From: Phlebiopsis flavidoalba
Taxonomy: Eukaryota; Basidiomycota; Agaricomycetes; Polyporales; Phanerochaetaceae
Length of the DNA stretch: 64,000 nucleotides
Direction of reading: 5' to 3'
Assembly (NCBI GenBank): GCA_035772785.1
Contig: JAOCPU010000021.1
Location: forward strand, 310,001-374,000
Under the pieces are notes generated by a model that searched no databases, was not told the DNA's origin, and saw nothing but the letters and a program-made list of their open reading frames with translations. Positions 24,800 through 36,336 of the stretch are shown piece after piece. Position 1 is the stretch's first letter; the number at the start of each line of letters is the position of its first letter. Made by a program: the position numbers and the translations under genes.

Positions 24800-27700
24800 G
24801 CGACTCAGTGGTATATCGGGACTCGAGATGTTGTCGAGGAAGTATGTGGACGAGGTCGATGCTCTGTCTAAGCGCCGAGAGCCCTCGACCTATTCTCGCT
24901 CGACGCGACGGACTGAAGGGATTCTCATCACTTGCTAAAAGTACTCCTCGTCGCTCTGAGGAGTGATTGGTGCTGGTCGCCATGCTGGACGACCGGGATT
25001 TGCGCAGAGGCGCCGTCGGCGAGATACCTTTGGTCCCTGGTGGACAAGACTTGTGTGAGCTGACTGCACTCAAAGCCAGAGTGATACGAGACGTTAACCC
25101 TTATCATCAGCAGTGTAATAGTCTACGGGTCAGAGGTCGACTGGAGTCTTCATACTCCTTATTAGACCCTGGCATCCCCCACCGCTCTGGCACGTTCGGA
25201 TAGCAGTCGCGTCACGACGCAGTACGGGTCGAGATCCCGCACGAGACGTTGTATCTTTGTCCTCATCGATGGTCTCTCTCTAAAACCGGTGTTTTGCCAC
25301 ACGCGCTGTAAGTCCAATTTCATTCTTACTCACGGAGTGAATAATCACCCAACTTCTCGTTGGCGCAGGCAGAGGCCATCGTTTCTCATCGGACAAACAC
25401 ACGACGTCCCGAAACGCTGTCTCCTGAACACGACAAACACTTGTGGGCTGGTCTTCTTCGTCGTACGTCCCGACATGGCGCCGAAAACATCGCGTTCAAT
25501 CATCCATCCGGATTTCACGCGGTGAACACGCCAACTACACTGGTCGCTGTCCGATGTCGGTAGAGTATCCACCGTCCTCCTCATTACTTCATCGGAAACA
25601 TTTCGAAGCCCGCTATCATCATGGCCGAAGAGGCCCTCCTCAGGTTCACTGAGTTGCCCCAAGACGGATTCGCGTGCCCAGCGCTACAACAAAACGGCCA
25701 CATATGAGAAGGGTTGTATGCGGCGTATGAGGTCGACCGTACGGTGCGCTGGCTTTGTGGCCCTGCTTTGGCTTGTGTCCTCTGGCTTCCTGGCTTATGG
25801 TGGTGGTGCTGGATTTCGTGGTTGTAATGCGAGTGTATTTGCTGTCCTACAGCTCATATCACCGAACACATGTGGCGGAACAGGCTATGTAGCGCGTCTA
25901 CCGGCACCATACTAGGAGGGAAGTTCTCGTTCGAACTGCCTAGGTTTCGGTCTTACGCTGGACTCCAGTTGGTTCGGACCTTTAGGGACAATGACTGAGA
26001 ACGGTTCTCGTCACAGCGTTCTCTTCAGGCTCAAGGGCTCACTGCCCACTCAGTTGTGTAGGTCCATCACTCCTCCCAGAGCACAAACGACGACACGGGA
26101 CTGTATCTCATTGCCGCTCTCAGGCTCCATGTCGACTCTGGCACAATCTCTGTGTCGCTGGAATACGGCGGCTGCTGTGATGACGGCTGGGACGTATTCG
26201 ATTTCATCCTCTGCGCTCGATGTCGCTGGACAATTTCCGTGTCGCTAGAATCGGCGGCAGCTAGACGGCGACGGCCGAATGGGGTGTATTCACCCTCATC
26301 TTCAGGCTCCGTGTCGCTGTCATATGTGACGGTGGGGACGCTGAACGGGCAACGCGCCACAGGTCAGTCATGTCTCATCGTCTCGCGGGGGCGTAGTACT
26401 CACGGGGTGTCCATTCTCAGCAGTTGTCCTTAGGCTCATGGTTTCGTCGACGGACTCGTCGTCAGGCTCTGTGTCACTGCCATCGGTGGAGGTTGTGGTG
26501 ACGCTCGGGACGTATTCGACGTCGCTTTCCAGGCCAGTGCTCCGTTTCGCTGCCTGTGTCGTCTCCCGCGGCGATGACTGTAGCGACGACTGGGACGTAT
26601 TCATTGTCGCTTTCAGGCTCTGTATCGCTGCCTGTATCGCTGGCCGCGGCGATGACTGCAGCGACGATTGGGACGTGTTCATTGTCGCTTTCGGGCTCTG
26701 TATCGCTGTCCTGTGTGGCTGCCTGCGGCGATAAGTGGGATGGGTTCCATTGTCCCGCTTTCAGGCTCCGTGTCGCTGCCTGTGTCGTTGCCCGCGGCGA
26801 TGATTGTGGCGAACGACCGTGGGACGTATTCATCATTGTCCTCTGGTTCGGTGTCGCTGTCATATGCGACGGTGGGGAGGCTGAACGTGCGACGCCCCAT
26901 AGGTCAGTCATGTACCATCATCTCGCGGGGGGGGGTAGTACTTACAGGTTCCCATTCTCATTAGTATCCTCCGGCTCATCGTTTTCGTCGACGGACTCGT
27001 CAGGCTCTGTGTCACTGCCCTCGGTGGTGGCTGCAGTTGACGACTGGGTCCGTGTTCATTGTCCGCTTCAGGCTCTGTATCGCTGCCTGTCATCGCTGCC
27101 CGCGGGATGACTGTGCCGACGATTGGGCCGGATTCATTGTCGTCTTTCAGCGCTCTGTATCGCTGCCTGTGTCCGTTGCCCGCGCCGATGTACTGGAGCG
27201 CCGACTGGGACGTATTCACCATTGTCCTCGGCTCGGCGTGTCGCTTCCATCCGCGGGGTTGAGGGTACTACAAGGGCGACATGCCACAGTCAGTCGTGGA
27301 TCATAGTCTCGCTTGAGGTGTGGTACTTACAGGTGTTCATTCTCATAGTGCCATCAGGCTCATCGTTCTCGTCAACGTATACAGCACCGTTGTTGCCTCC
27401 GGCGTGTTCAACTTCCCTGGAGGGCCGTCAGGGGGGGGGGGGGGGACGGCGCGGGTCTGCAACAGGCCACAGATCAGCAACTCACCAGCGACGACCCAGG
27501 GATGCATACTACCGTACGAGTGGCAACGCTCTCTTGCGGTTTCATACCGTCGCGAAAAGCCGCTGCCCATGTTAGGGTTCACATCCTCCTCGTCTTCGTT
27601 GGTTTCTGCTCTTGCATCACAGTACTGGCGTCGACGTCTTGCGTATCTGCGGCATTCGACAGGCGCTCCCTCGTTGTGGGGCTAGCATCTTCCACGACGT

Positions 27701-28265
27701 GGCCTTCGACGTTGGCAGTGGGTGGCGTTGGCATGCTCGCTGTGGGTTGCACGACCATGGTCAGTCGTCGGGAAGACACTCTAGGAGGGACAAGACTTAC
27801 TCCAGACCAGGGGGAACCTGTGGCGTGACGTCGAGGTTGGCCTGTATGGCCTCGGTGCCGAGATGTTCAGCCATCGTGTTTAAGAGCTGATGGTAGAGCG
27901 GCTCGAGAGGGAAGAGCAGTCAACTGTAACGAGCTTGGTGGGGAACCCAGTGGCAGTCCCGGACTGGGGGTTGTCGGGGATGGTAGTGGTATTGGACGAA
28001 GATGCAGAGCAAGCAGGAGCAGGGATTTTTCTGTGGCCCTCTTGTAGGCGCCTTGCACGTGGCCCAGCCCCGCCCGGGAGGGACAATGGGAAAGTACGTG
28101 TGTCTTGCGCTGTGTTTTGTCGTGTTTTGCGGGTGGCCTGGGATTGGCTGACGTACTCTTCAGCTAACTATGCTTGAACTGGGTTGTTAACAGGGAGGCT
28201 TTCCAGCTCTGTCTACGCGTCTGGTGTAGCTGCGCTGGGCTCTGATCGGTCGCGAGACGCGTCAT
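24800..28265 (-). CDS. Y-family acidic repeat protein, paralogue 2 (duplicated exons)
   Basis: This is the larger Y paralogue, read away from the divergent promoter at 28.27 kb. The N-terminal part has LHQTRRQ (about 28210) and TTTIPDNPQSG. The conserved block EHLGTEAIQANLD (about 27850) and then NVEGHVVED (about 27700) match paralogue 1. The centre is built from repeated exon modules. Each begins with a [VL]PTVxYDSDTEPED segment, carries several DTGSDTEPES-DNEYVPVV repeats and ends near DENDEP. Homologous introns lie at 26341-26403, 26881-26945 and 27268-27330 (63-65 nt). The exon between the first two is 477 nt, a multiple of three. Extra modules account for much of the 1.1 kb excess over paralogue 1. 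Single-base frame slips occur, for example near 26712. The product is very acidic and probably disordered; the function is unrecognised. The 3' limit is approximate. Confidence 0.5.
26571..26800. repeat. 78-bp coding minisatellite
   Basis: Units start with GCGATGACTG or close variants at 26571 and 26649, with shorter diverged units after about 26728 and 26795. The period of 78 bp equals 26 codons and keeps the minus-strand reading frame, giving repeats of the type SDTEPESDNEYVPVVATVIA. Confidence 0.75.
27431..27445. repeat. G15 homopolymer
   Basis: Fifteen consecutive G lie inside the Y-family gene, giving a proline run on the minus strand. The length is likely to be uncertain in the assembly. 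Confidence 0.85.
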
Positions 28266-29533
28266 AGTACGCGGTCACGTGCTACGCTTCCGTGGGAACC
28301 TTGGCGCTTCCACCCACTCGGCGCGCCAGCAGCGTGTACCCAGGCTCCCCGTCTTCGACTTTCTTCCAGCATTCCAAGCCCTTTCCTTGTCAAATTCACT
28401 CGATAATATTCTCTTAACCCGAAAAGCATTCACCCTCAAGCATCATGTCCCGGGTCGCAGGCTGCCTGGACCCCGTGACGCTCAGCCCACTCTTTCGGCG
28501 AGAAACTCTGTCTAGGTACACCTTGGTGGGTCTTGATTGAGGTTAAGATTACGGCTTATAACTTGGCTTGCACAATATTCCATCGCTCAATTTCCTAAAG
28601 AAGGCATGTTTCCTCTCTCCCGTCTCAAAACACGAAACTCACGTTAGTATCACCTAGTTCGAGAGCCAGCTGAGACCGTTCAGACATCGTCGGTGTGTGC
28701 TCTACGGGTTGGTAGGTTTCAGGACGACTCTCATGTACATATCACCAATCATGAATCATTTACGATCCAGTCGCGTAAGCACACTCACAAACTGCTCATC
28801 ACGCTCACTCGCGCTCACCCAGCTATCTCAAAGTGAAGTTTCGAAGTCTGGAGGTCGGTTGGGTTCGGTATCTCAACGGACTCGATTTGACGGAGATGAA
28901 CGTGTCCGATAAATAGCCCCGCGGCCTCCACACGGGCACTCTGACATGCCGAGTCTCAATCGCGTCCTCAAGAGCCTCCATCACACACTGCATTCGACCC
29001 GTCCCGCCGAGCCGCCCGGGATCCAAATATCTCTATTATCGAATTATGACCGATGATGATTGCATGTAACCGATTCGAGTTGCTTGTCAGAGAGATCGTG
29101 GACAGCCGTGGGGCCGAACGCGACAGATGATGCAAGAAGTACGATCCTGAGCACGGCGTGAGAACATGCGGGACGCCACAAAGCTCAGGCGCGCAGACGC
29201 ATCGGGCGCGCGCTCCCCGCCGCCCTTTCTTCTGTACCGCCACCACCTCGACGCGCTCCCCAGCCTAGCCAAGTTTGTCGGCAGGATTTCCAGCTCAAAG
29301 CACGCGGAATAACCCAGAGAAAGCACGACAAAGGCGGAAGTAGCCAAGCGTATTTCGGGCATCATCCTGACGCGAAGCATGGAAGCACCCCCGCTATCCT
29401 CGCTTGGGGCACCGAGGATCCCCTCCGGGCGACTTCCCAGACTCCCACTCCTGCCATCTCTCACACGACCTCCCGCCCCGCTCATATATAATACGTGTCT
29501 ATCACGGTTCAAGCAGAAACCCCATCCCCCGCC
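28266..29533. promoter_or_regulatory. Divergent promoter region, unit 1
   Basis: This lies between the Y gene (minus) and DUF2235 copy 1 (plus). CACGTG is at 28276-28281 within CGGTCACGTG, and the same context recurs in units 2-4. A TATATAA box at 29485-29491 is about 43 bp upstream of the DUF2235 start, after a GC-rich CCCGCCCCGC stretch also kept in units 2 and 3. Short frames inside it are not convincing genes. A role as shared regulatory DNA is inference from conservation. Confidence 0.5.
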
Positions 29534-32113
29534 ATGCAGGCTTCCACCTCCACGAGTTCTGACGAGACCCTCGCCAACGACGAGGATATCACGAAGAACG
29601 GGAAGGCGGCGAAAGGGTCCAAAAAACCGGAGGATAAGAAGCACAAAGAGCTCAAGAACGACATTCGCCGCGTCATTGCGCAAGACGAGCCGTCGCTGGG
29701 ACAAGGTGTGGGTGCCTAAAGAGCACAACAATCGCACGCTTGTTCTCTGCTTCGATGGGACTGGCGACCATTTCGACTCTGACGTACGTGTCCTATATCT
29801 TATAATTCGCATATATTCATACTAAGAGTCTCGTAGAACTCGAATGTCGTCCAGCTCGTCTCGATGCTACGAAAGACGACACTTCGCAGCAGCTCGTCTA
29901 TTATCAGCCTGGTATCGGAACGTATACGGGCGTCGAGCTGCCCGTTATCTCCAGCATCAGCAAGACCCTCGACGACATGTTTGCGGTCAACCTCTCCACC
30001 CATATCAAGCGTAAGTATCCTCTCCTCCACATGAAAGCTCATCTGACCTCTTTACAGAGGGATACGCGTTCCTAATGCAAAACTGTACGTCATTACCTGG
30101 AGCATACGCCCAGGGTTTATCTGAACTCTCTTGTAGACACTCAGGGTGACAAGATTTGCCTGTTTGGCTTCTCGCGTGGCGCATATACCGCACGTGCGCT
30201 CGCGGGAATGCTCCAGAAAGTCGGCCTCCTCCCACTGTGCAACGACGCGCAGCTCCCCTTCGCGTACGACATGTATGCGCACGTCGCAGTGACTTCTCCG
30301 GGCCACGACGCGACCGAGGAAGAGATTCGCGCTGCGGAAGAGGAGATCGATTTGGTCGAGACCTTCAAGCGCACATTCTGCCGCGAGGTTACAGTCGAGT
30401 TTCTCGGCGTCTGGTGAGTATTTGCATAATCCTGTATAGCATTTGTCTGACGATGGACGTTTTCCAGGGATACGGTCGCAAGCGTGGGCTTCTTCCCACG
30501 TTACCTGCCTTTCATTGCCTCCAACAACGGCATCCGCCACCTGCGCCACGCGCTTTCGCTCGATGAGCGTCGCGTGCGCTTCCTTCCATCCTACATCGCA
30601 GGCGGCCGCTCAGACTCGGATTCACCCCGCCCCTCACCACCAAGCTCACCGGCTCCTTCGTCTCCCGTCGAAGAGACCCCTGAGCCCACCCTCGTCGCGT
30701 CTCCAACGAGTGCGCAGTTCGATTCGCCGACGACGGATGAGCCGTACGCTGGCGAGGGTATCGACACTGAAGACGAGAACGATAACCATGGAATGCTCAA
30801 GACCCGCAAGGACCACGCGCGCCCCGAGGCCCATCACCGCATGAGCATCCAGAAGATGTACGAAGACGCGCTCAACTCTCGCCAAGCTGAGTGTGACGTC
30901 GAGGAAGTCTGGTTCTCGGGTGTGGTCACGCTACTCACAAGCCGGTTCGTACCATTTCCCACCGCGCATACACCCGCATATACTCACAATCTCACAGACG
31001 TCGGCGGCGGCTCGCAGGTCCACAACAACACCACGCACGCCCTTGCACGCATCCCGCTGCGCTGGATCATCCGATCCGCGAATGCTTCCGCTGCGGCACC
31101 GGCATCCAATTCGACGCGGCGATGCTCCAGCAAGTCGGCCTCGGCCTCTCGCTCGCGCCCGACGGCACCGTCTCGCTCCCCCTCGAGGCGCCCACCACGC
31201 ATCCGCGGCGACGCCCCGCCCGAGCCGGGCGACGCGGACGACGAACCCCCCGAGGAGCCCAGAGCAGCATCCTCGGCAGCATCGCGAGTGCGCTTGCGTG
31301 GCCGTTTGTTGTGCGGTTTGCGGGCGCGCTGCTCGGGCGCCGGGCGGTGGGCGGGTGGATCTCGGACAGTGCGCGCGGGAGCGGGCGGAGGGTTGTGGCG
31401 GGGCGGATGAGGGCGGATCGGGCGCATGCGCTTATTCATGGTGCGAAGCCCCCATGCGGCGCATCCGCATAATGCGCTGGATGTGGCGAAGACGGTTGAG
31501 CGCGATCCGGGTATGAGGCGCGCGACCGGAAGAGAAGGGATGCGCGGTCGCCGTTGTTTGACCAGTTGAGCGCTGCCAGTGGTCAGTCTTTTAGCTTTTT
31601 CCCAGCAGGGATGCAGTGCTGACGAAGAATGATAGGTACGACGCGCGCGATGTGGCTGCTCATGGAGTGGGTGCCCTAGCGTATCAAGAAGGAGCACGCG
31701 ATCGTGAAACATGGAGAAGGGCGGCTGGCGTTGGATGTATGATTCCTCTCCATTCTTGTCGTCGTCCCTTTCACTAATCGATGTACTTTAGATGGAACCG
31801 GCGGCCAAGGCCGCAAAATCTACACCCGCGAAAATGCGCGAAGGCCTCAAGTGCACCGCTCCGTCAAGACGCGCCTCGAGACCCTCTCCTCGACCCTCTC
31901 CCCACCCGCTCTCCCGCGCGCGCGCGAGACAACCCACCAGCGCGTCACGGTCCCCGCGTCCGTGTACGACGCGGAGGGCGCGCAGCGCACGGCGGAGGTG
32001 TATGTGCCGCAGGTGCGGCCCAAGTTCCCCGGGAAGCATCGTCAGCCGGAGCGGCTGAGCTATCACAGGAGTGGAATGTGGAGGTGCCGAAGTTTTGGGA
32101 GTGGGCGAGTTGA
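29534..32113 (+). CDS. DUF2235 alpha/beta hydrolase, copy 1 (best preserved)
   Basis: Predicted serine hydrolase of the DUF2235 family. The start at 29534 (MQASTSTSSDETL) is about 43 bp after a TATA box. Exons are 29534-29783, 29837-30010, 30057-30084, 30137-30413, 30468-30944 and 30998 onward, with introns of 46-54 nt and further exons to the stop at 32113. Motifs in order: LVLCFDGTGDHFDSD (about 29740), YYQPGIGTYTG (about 29915), the nucleophile elbow GFSRGAYTAR (about 30165), EFLGVWDTVASVGFFPRYLP (about 30400-30510) and TDVGGGS, the usual C-terminal catalytic region (about 31000). A serine/proline-rich insert lies between. The C-terminal end has WNVEVPKFWEW. Frame breaks occur near 29691 (shared with copy 3), near 29869 (lost A in an A-run), at about 31070 (5-bp insertion) and near 31833. 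Function is therefore doubtful unless these are sequence errors. Substrate unknown; probably cytosolic. Confidence 0.75.
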
Positions 32114-32988
32114 TGGGTGGTGGTGTGTGTAGGTCTACATTGTTATGCAACTGAGGCCATTTTCCTTGTTGTGGGTTGGTGGTGGTCGAGTGTAGCAAGC
32201 ACGCGGACTTCGAAGGTGATTGGTGCGTGATTGAGTGCTGTGGGATCGTGTTCTCAGTGTTTGCCCAAGCTATGAGCATGATCGGATAATCTCAACTATG
32301 TTTATAGATAGTTGTCCTACCTTGCAATCATCGCGATATCATGTCGCGAACATTCAAGTACGAGTTCGTCCGCGAGTTGGCTGTGTATTGCTGGCATAAT
32401 CATGTGACCGGCGTAAACTTAACACTTCTCCCACCCATGAGGTGATATCTCTACATTCAACATTCGCCATTTCCCATGTACTTCACTGGTCGACAGCTTG
32501 AAATCGCTCAAGTGAGATAGCGAAACATCAACACTATCAAGTTCTGTATGGAAGCCATCGTAGCGCTGCTTTTCGAGTCTACCACCATTTTCCTCGCAAA
32601 ATTCCTCTCGCGCTGTAGCCAGGTTCCTCGATAAGCCCCTACGCTATTATAATTGTTACCAGACATCTACTAAAACCGAGCGGCACTTTCCATCAACTCA
32701 GAAGCTTATCAAGTATGCTACGGTGGGCTACCACCATTCGACGCGGTAGGCCCGGCTCCGGTTGTCGAGGACGAGTACAACTGAGATGGGCGTGCAAGAA
32801 GCCCTCTCCGCTCAATGTCCAGATTCCGGTGCCGCGATACTGATTATTATCACAGAATCAGATGTACGTCTGCGTCTGCGCGTGTCCGACGTTCAAAGTG
32901 ATTTAAGAAACGCCTATGGCTTCGTCTATAAGATGCGAGGCTTGACGTAGGATGTGATAATTATAGGGTACGAACCCCATACTCTATC
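32114..32988. other. Spacer between DUF2235 and DUF6533, unit 1
   Basis: About 0.87 kb conserved in units 3 and 4 and split in unit 2. It carries CGCGAACATTCAAG, GCTTATCAAGTATG and CGAGGACGAGTACAACTGAG, with CTTCGTCTATAAGATGCGAGG near 32910 (TATA-like), about 70 bp before the DUF6533 start. It probably serves as 3' UTR plus the DUF6533 promoter. Confidence 0.4.
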
Positions 32989-34830
32989 ATGTCTTTGTCG
33001 CAAGCTGCGCTAGCAGAAGAGCTTCAGGGATGTATGCGCACGTCTACCGCTATCTGCACGCTGCATTATTTGACGTTTTGCTTCTTAGCAATCTCCAGAG
33101 TTACAATCAACCTGGCGTCCGACGGTAATGAGGTTTTTAACACTCGTCTCTCACATTTTACATATGACTTAATCAGTTTCGTCGTGGGCGCAGTTATAGC
33201 TATCTATGAATATCTTTTCACGCTCGACCAAGAGGTGGTCACGGTGTGGCAGCGCCACTGGACGGCATCCTCCCATTTTGCTCATCTCCATTCGATGGGC
33301 GATGGGTGGTGGGTGCGGCCTCGTGAATTTTCTACCGTGGCATTGTTCTGCTGTCACCAGTACGTACTCTGCTGTGTATCTGATCAACGCGGCGGTGCTG
33401 CATGACTTCTCACAGAGGTCTGTGTTACTGTGGCACGCAACAGTGATGGTACTCAGGAGATTAGTACCACCCCCAGCTACACCGCCGTGTTCATTCTAGG
33501 ATACATCATCAATGTGCTTACATTCCTGCAAGTCGCGGGTACGATGATGATGAAACCTGTCTTGAAGCCATGAGCTTATACTGAAGGAGTGGCAATCGAT
33601 AACAGCATTTTCAGCATTGCGCGGTCTTTGCGATGTGGCACACAAGCACAACACCGATACATTTTCAGCGTTGCCATTTTTCTGTCCTCGGAATAGTGCC
33701 TGTGGTTACCAATAACCAATCGTAAGTCTGCAATGTATTTCTAACTCGTGGTCATTCATTCTGATGATGCACTCTTTCACCTCGTACAAATTACAGTTGG
33801 TTGACGTCAAGTAGTTCTTTGCTCATACAGCTTGTCCCCCCCCCCCTACCCACGATGTCAGTCCATACATACACGGCCAGATTCCCAGTTTTCTAGTGTA
33901 TATGGAGACAATCTCTATACCAGAGAGTACCTATAACTTGTAAGCATTGTGGCAAGCCTTGCGTGAGTGTTATAGTTCTTAAAGAGATATGCTGACATGG
34001 AAATGAGCCTAGATGTGAGTAAAATGACTTCCATTAGATGATACACGGTACTTGAGTTGGAAATTTATGAAAATTCGGTAGTGATCATTGTAACTCGAAA
34101 CCAGTGTCATTGCAAGTGATATCCTGACATCTGGTACTCACATTACTCAAGACTTGTGCATCAATGGAGAGAGTCAAGAAAATTAAATGTTCAGCTGCGT
34201 CCTTGACCACGACCTATTGCCTTCTTCGTGACGGTGACACATTCTATTCACTATTTGTGCTTTGACAGATACTCATACAGGACACTCCAGGGACAGTATA
34301 CTTTTTGTCAGTGGCGTTTATATATTATCTCATGAAGCAAATAAACTCATCATGACACGATAACTATCATCAGCACACTTCTTATCATTAATGTGATTCA
34401 GATAGTGGACGAGACATCCGGCTTATTTCAAGTGGTACCAGTCCCTAAATGTTCACAGTTACATCTCAAGTGACACAATGTACTGACTATTTGAAATGTG
34501 TTCCAAACCAGCCTTTGGCATTGGTCGCCGGATTGGTGATAACTATGGTCTGATAAGACATTTTTATATCTTATCAATTCGTATGGCTTCAGGCTCATCA
34601 CGTCTTTTGTTTCAGCGCACTTAATTCTACGCAACCGCTTCATGCTCAACCTACGTCAAATCAACTAACACAACCGGGACCAGTACCATCACAAACCCAC
34701 AGGGATTGTCGCAAATTCGCACACGCCCAGGTTCGCATTAGGGAATATTGGCGAGTCCTTGTACTACTCCCAACCCGCTGATGAAGACGAGATATGGAGG
34801 AGACGCGGTCATGGTATTCCTTCTCCATAG
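32989..34830 (+). CDS. DUF6533 membrane protein, unit 1, frame-damaged
   Basis: The start at 32989 gives MSLSQAALAEELQG. Introns by comparison include one ending CTTCTTAG near 33095 and one running from GTAATGAGG to TTAATCAG near 33125-33175. The hallmark IAIYEYLFTLDQEVVTVW lies near 33205. One extra C near 33273 shifts the frame, so the expected SSILLISIRW is lost. Later blocks are FSALRxF (about 33615), a helix (DTPGTVYFLSVAFIYYLM, about 34280), LRNRFMLNLRQIN (about 34630) and NIGESLYYSQPADEDE (about 34750), ending at TAG 34828-34830 beside a run of 12 G. The protein is predicted to be an integral membrane protein with 6-7 helices. Function is unknown. It lies directly downstream of the DUF2235 gene in the same orientation, as in all four units. 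Confidence 0.6.
33836..33846. repeat. C11 homopolymer
   Basis: Eleven consecutive C lie inside the DUF6533 gene of unit 1, where unit 2 has no such run. It may be an expansion or an assembly artefact. Confidence 0.8.
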
Positions 34831-35339
34831 GGGGGGGGGGGTCCACTGTGCGGACGTGCGGGGGGCGTAACCTCTCACCATGACTATGACGTGAAGAAGT
34901 CGAGGAACGAGAGGGAAGTTTTTGACGGTACCAGAGTAGAGTTCCGAACACGAGGGACCGCCGCCTCAGGGGCTGGATTGAACGCTTCATTTATTCATTT
35001 ATCTATCCTTGTGCCGTGCACTGTGAAACAGGAGATATCTATCAGATAAGCGCGCTAGAGATTTTGTTTTCTCCCTTTTCGGTTCGTGTAGTACTCAGGG
35101 CTTTCAAAACGACCCGAAAATTTATCTGGTATGCGGCTTCACTTTGCACCCAGAAACTCAGGTCAAAAAAGGAGCACCTGCGCTCCGGTTCGCCGTTACC
35201 AGACGTAAAAACGGAACCAAGCTGGCTCTGGAGTGGCATTTTAGGGATGAGAAGTCCGGCTGGATGCGTCTGAGACGCTCAGCGCGCGGAAGAAGACCAC
35301 AAGATCATAGGGAAGAGAGACTTGAGCGAAGCTAGAAGT

Positions 35340-36336
35340 TGTATTAGCAACGGTAAGGGGGAGGGCCTATCTCGGTGTTGTACGACTATCGGAGATCATG
35401 GTATTAGCTCTTCCTCAGACACACGGCTCAAGGTTCTGCTCTCGCCAATTTGTGCTCCGACAGAATCTGTGCAGCAAGGTGACATACGCACTGCTGCGAC
35501 TCCTTCACAACGCTCTCGTCTCTGCTTAAAGCATAGCGGTACGCTATGGTGGCTATATCATGTCCTGAGGCTGGAAAAGCACGACAAACCGGTATAGTAA
35601 GAAAATACTCCATCATCCCGGAGGTAGTCGCACACAGATATGGGCTCTACAGCGTCCTTGTCCAATACGCGGCATCCGAAAGATCGTTTGAATATCAATT
35701 GCAGAGCGGACCGATGCCATCCTCGTTTGGGAGGACATCCCGCGGAGACACGTAGCCATTTTGCACCTCGTTGCAGTGCAATTGGTTTGTTCCTCTTGCC
35801 AATCGATGAGCGCTGCTGCCCGTGGGTCGTCCGTCGTGACGGATGTCAGGTGTGCAAAGGGAACATGCATGACCGATTACAAGTGTTAGGCGAAACATGG
35901 AGTGTATACAGCCGCGAAATATACAAAGTGGATCGGCACTACGATTGTTCACCGTGCGGTCATTGTTTCTCAGTACACTACATGTGGGAACACAACAGGG
36001 CACTGGGCGTTTGATTTAGGGTGGAAGGAGACTGAGTGTTCTATCACATTGTTCCGATGAGCGAGTCGAACTACGGCGGTGTGTCGTATTCAAGGCTTTA
36101 GCCAGACCTTTGCGTGCTCGCTTGGGTCACGACAGCCACCCATGCTATACCATCACGAGAATTTCCGGATGTCGTACGTGCGGAAAATTCATGGCGTTGA
36201 TGCGTGTTGAAATGCACTGACGGCGGCCGCTTCGCCCGTCGATGTCATCATGGGCTAAGGTCACAAGGTTCGTGGCGTCCCAGGCAAGCCTCGCAGAAAG
36301 GCAGACATACCTAGTTGAATCAGCAGCCAACTGACA
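35340..36336. repeat. Dispersed repeat R, copy 2
   Basis: This is homologous to 13250-14200 and partly to 50700-51000 (GATGAGCGAGTCGAACTACGG, AAATGCACTGACGGCGGCCG, CACAAGGTTCGTGGCGTCC). It ends TTGAATCAGCAGCC just before the insertion junction at 36337. Plus-strand frames read tolerably in places, for example a segment with AVRGSSVVTDVRCAKG-like residues near 35830, but no family is recognised. Confidence 0.5.

Larger units (their letters stand above)
27850..35330. repeat. Tandem unit 1 (Y promoter end, DUF2235, DUF6533)
   Basis: First of four head-to-tail copies. The order is the minus-strand gene start, the divergent promoter with CACGTG, DUF2235, a spacer of about 0.88 kb, DUF6533 and a 3' spacer. 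That last spacer shares ACCAGACGTAAA and AGACCACAAGATCAT with the ends of units 2 and 3. Confidence 0.7.

Noticed and set aside
26000..27400. CRISPR array suggested by regular repeats
   Set aside because: The repeats are contiguous, coding and diverged, in a eukaryotic gene, with no spacers of even length.
30893..31712. Long overlapping open frames of 200-300 codons on both strands
   Set aside because: They are shadows of the GC-rich DUF2235 exons. The DUF2235 motifs lie in one strand and follow splice sites.
29534..32113. Horizontally acquired bacterial type VI effector gene
   Set aside because: The gene has five well-formed short introns and fungal promoter features, and belongs to the common fungal branch of DUF2235.
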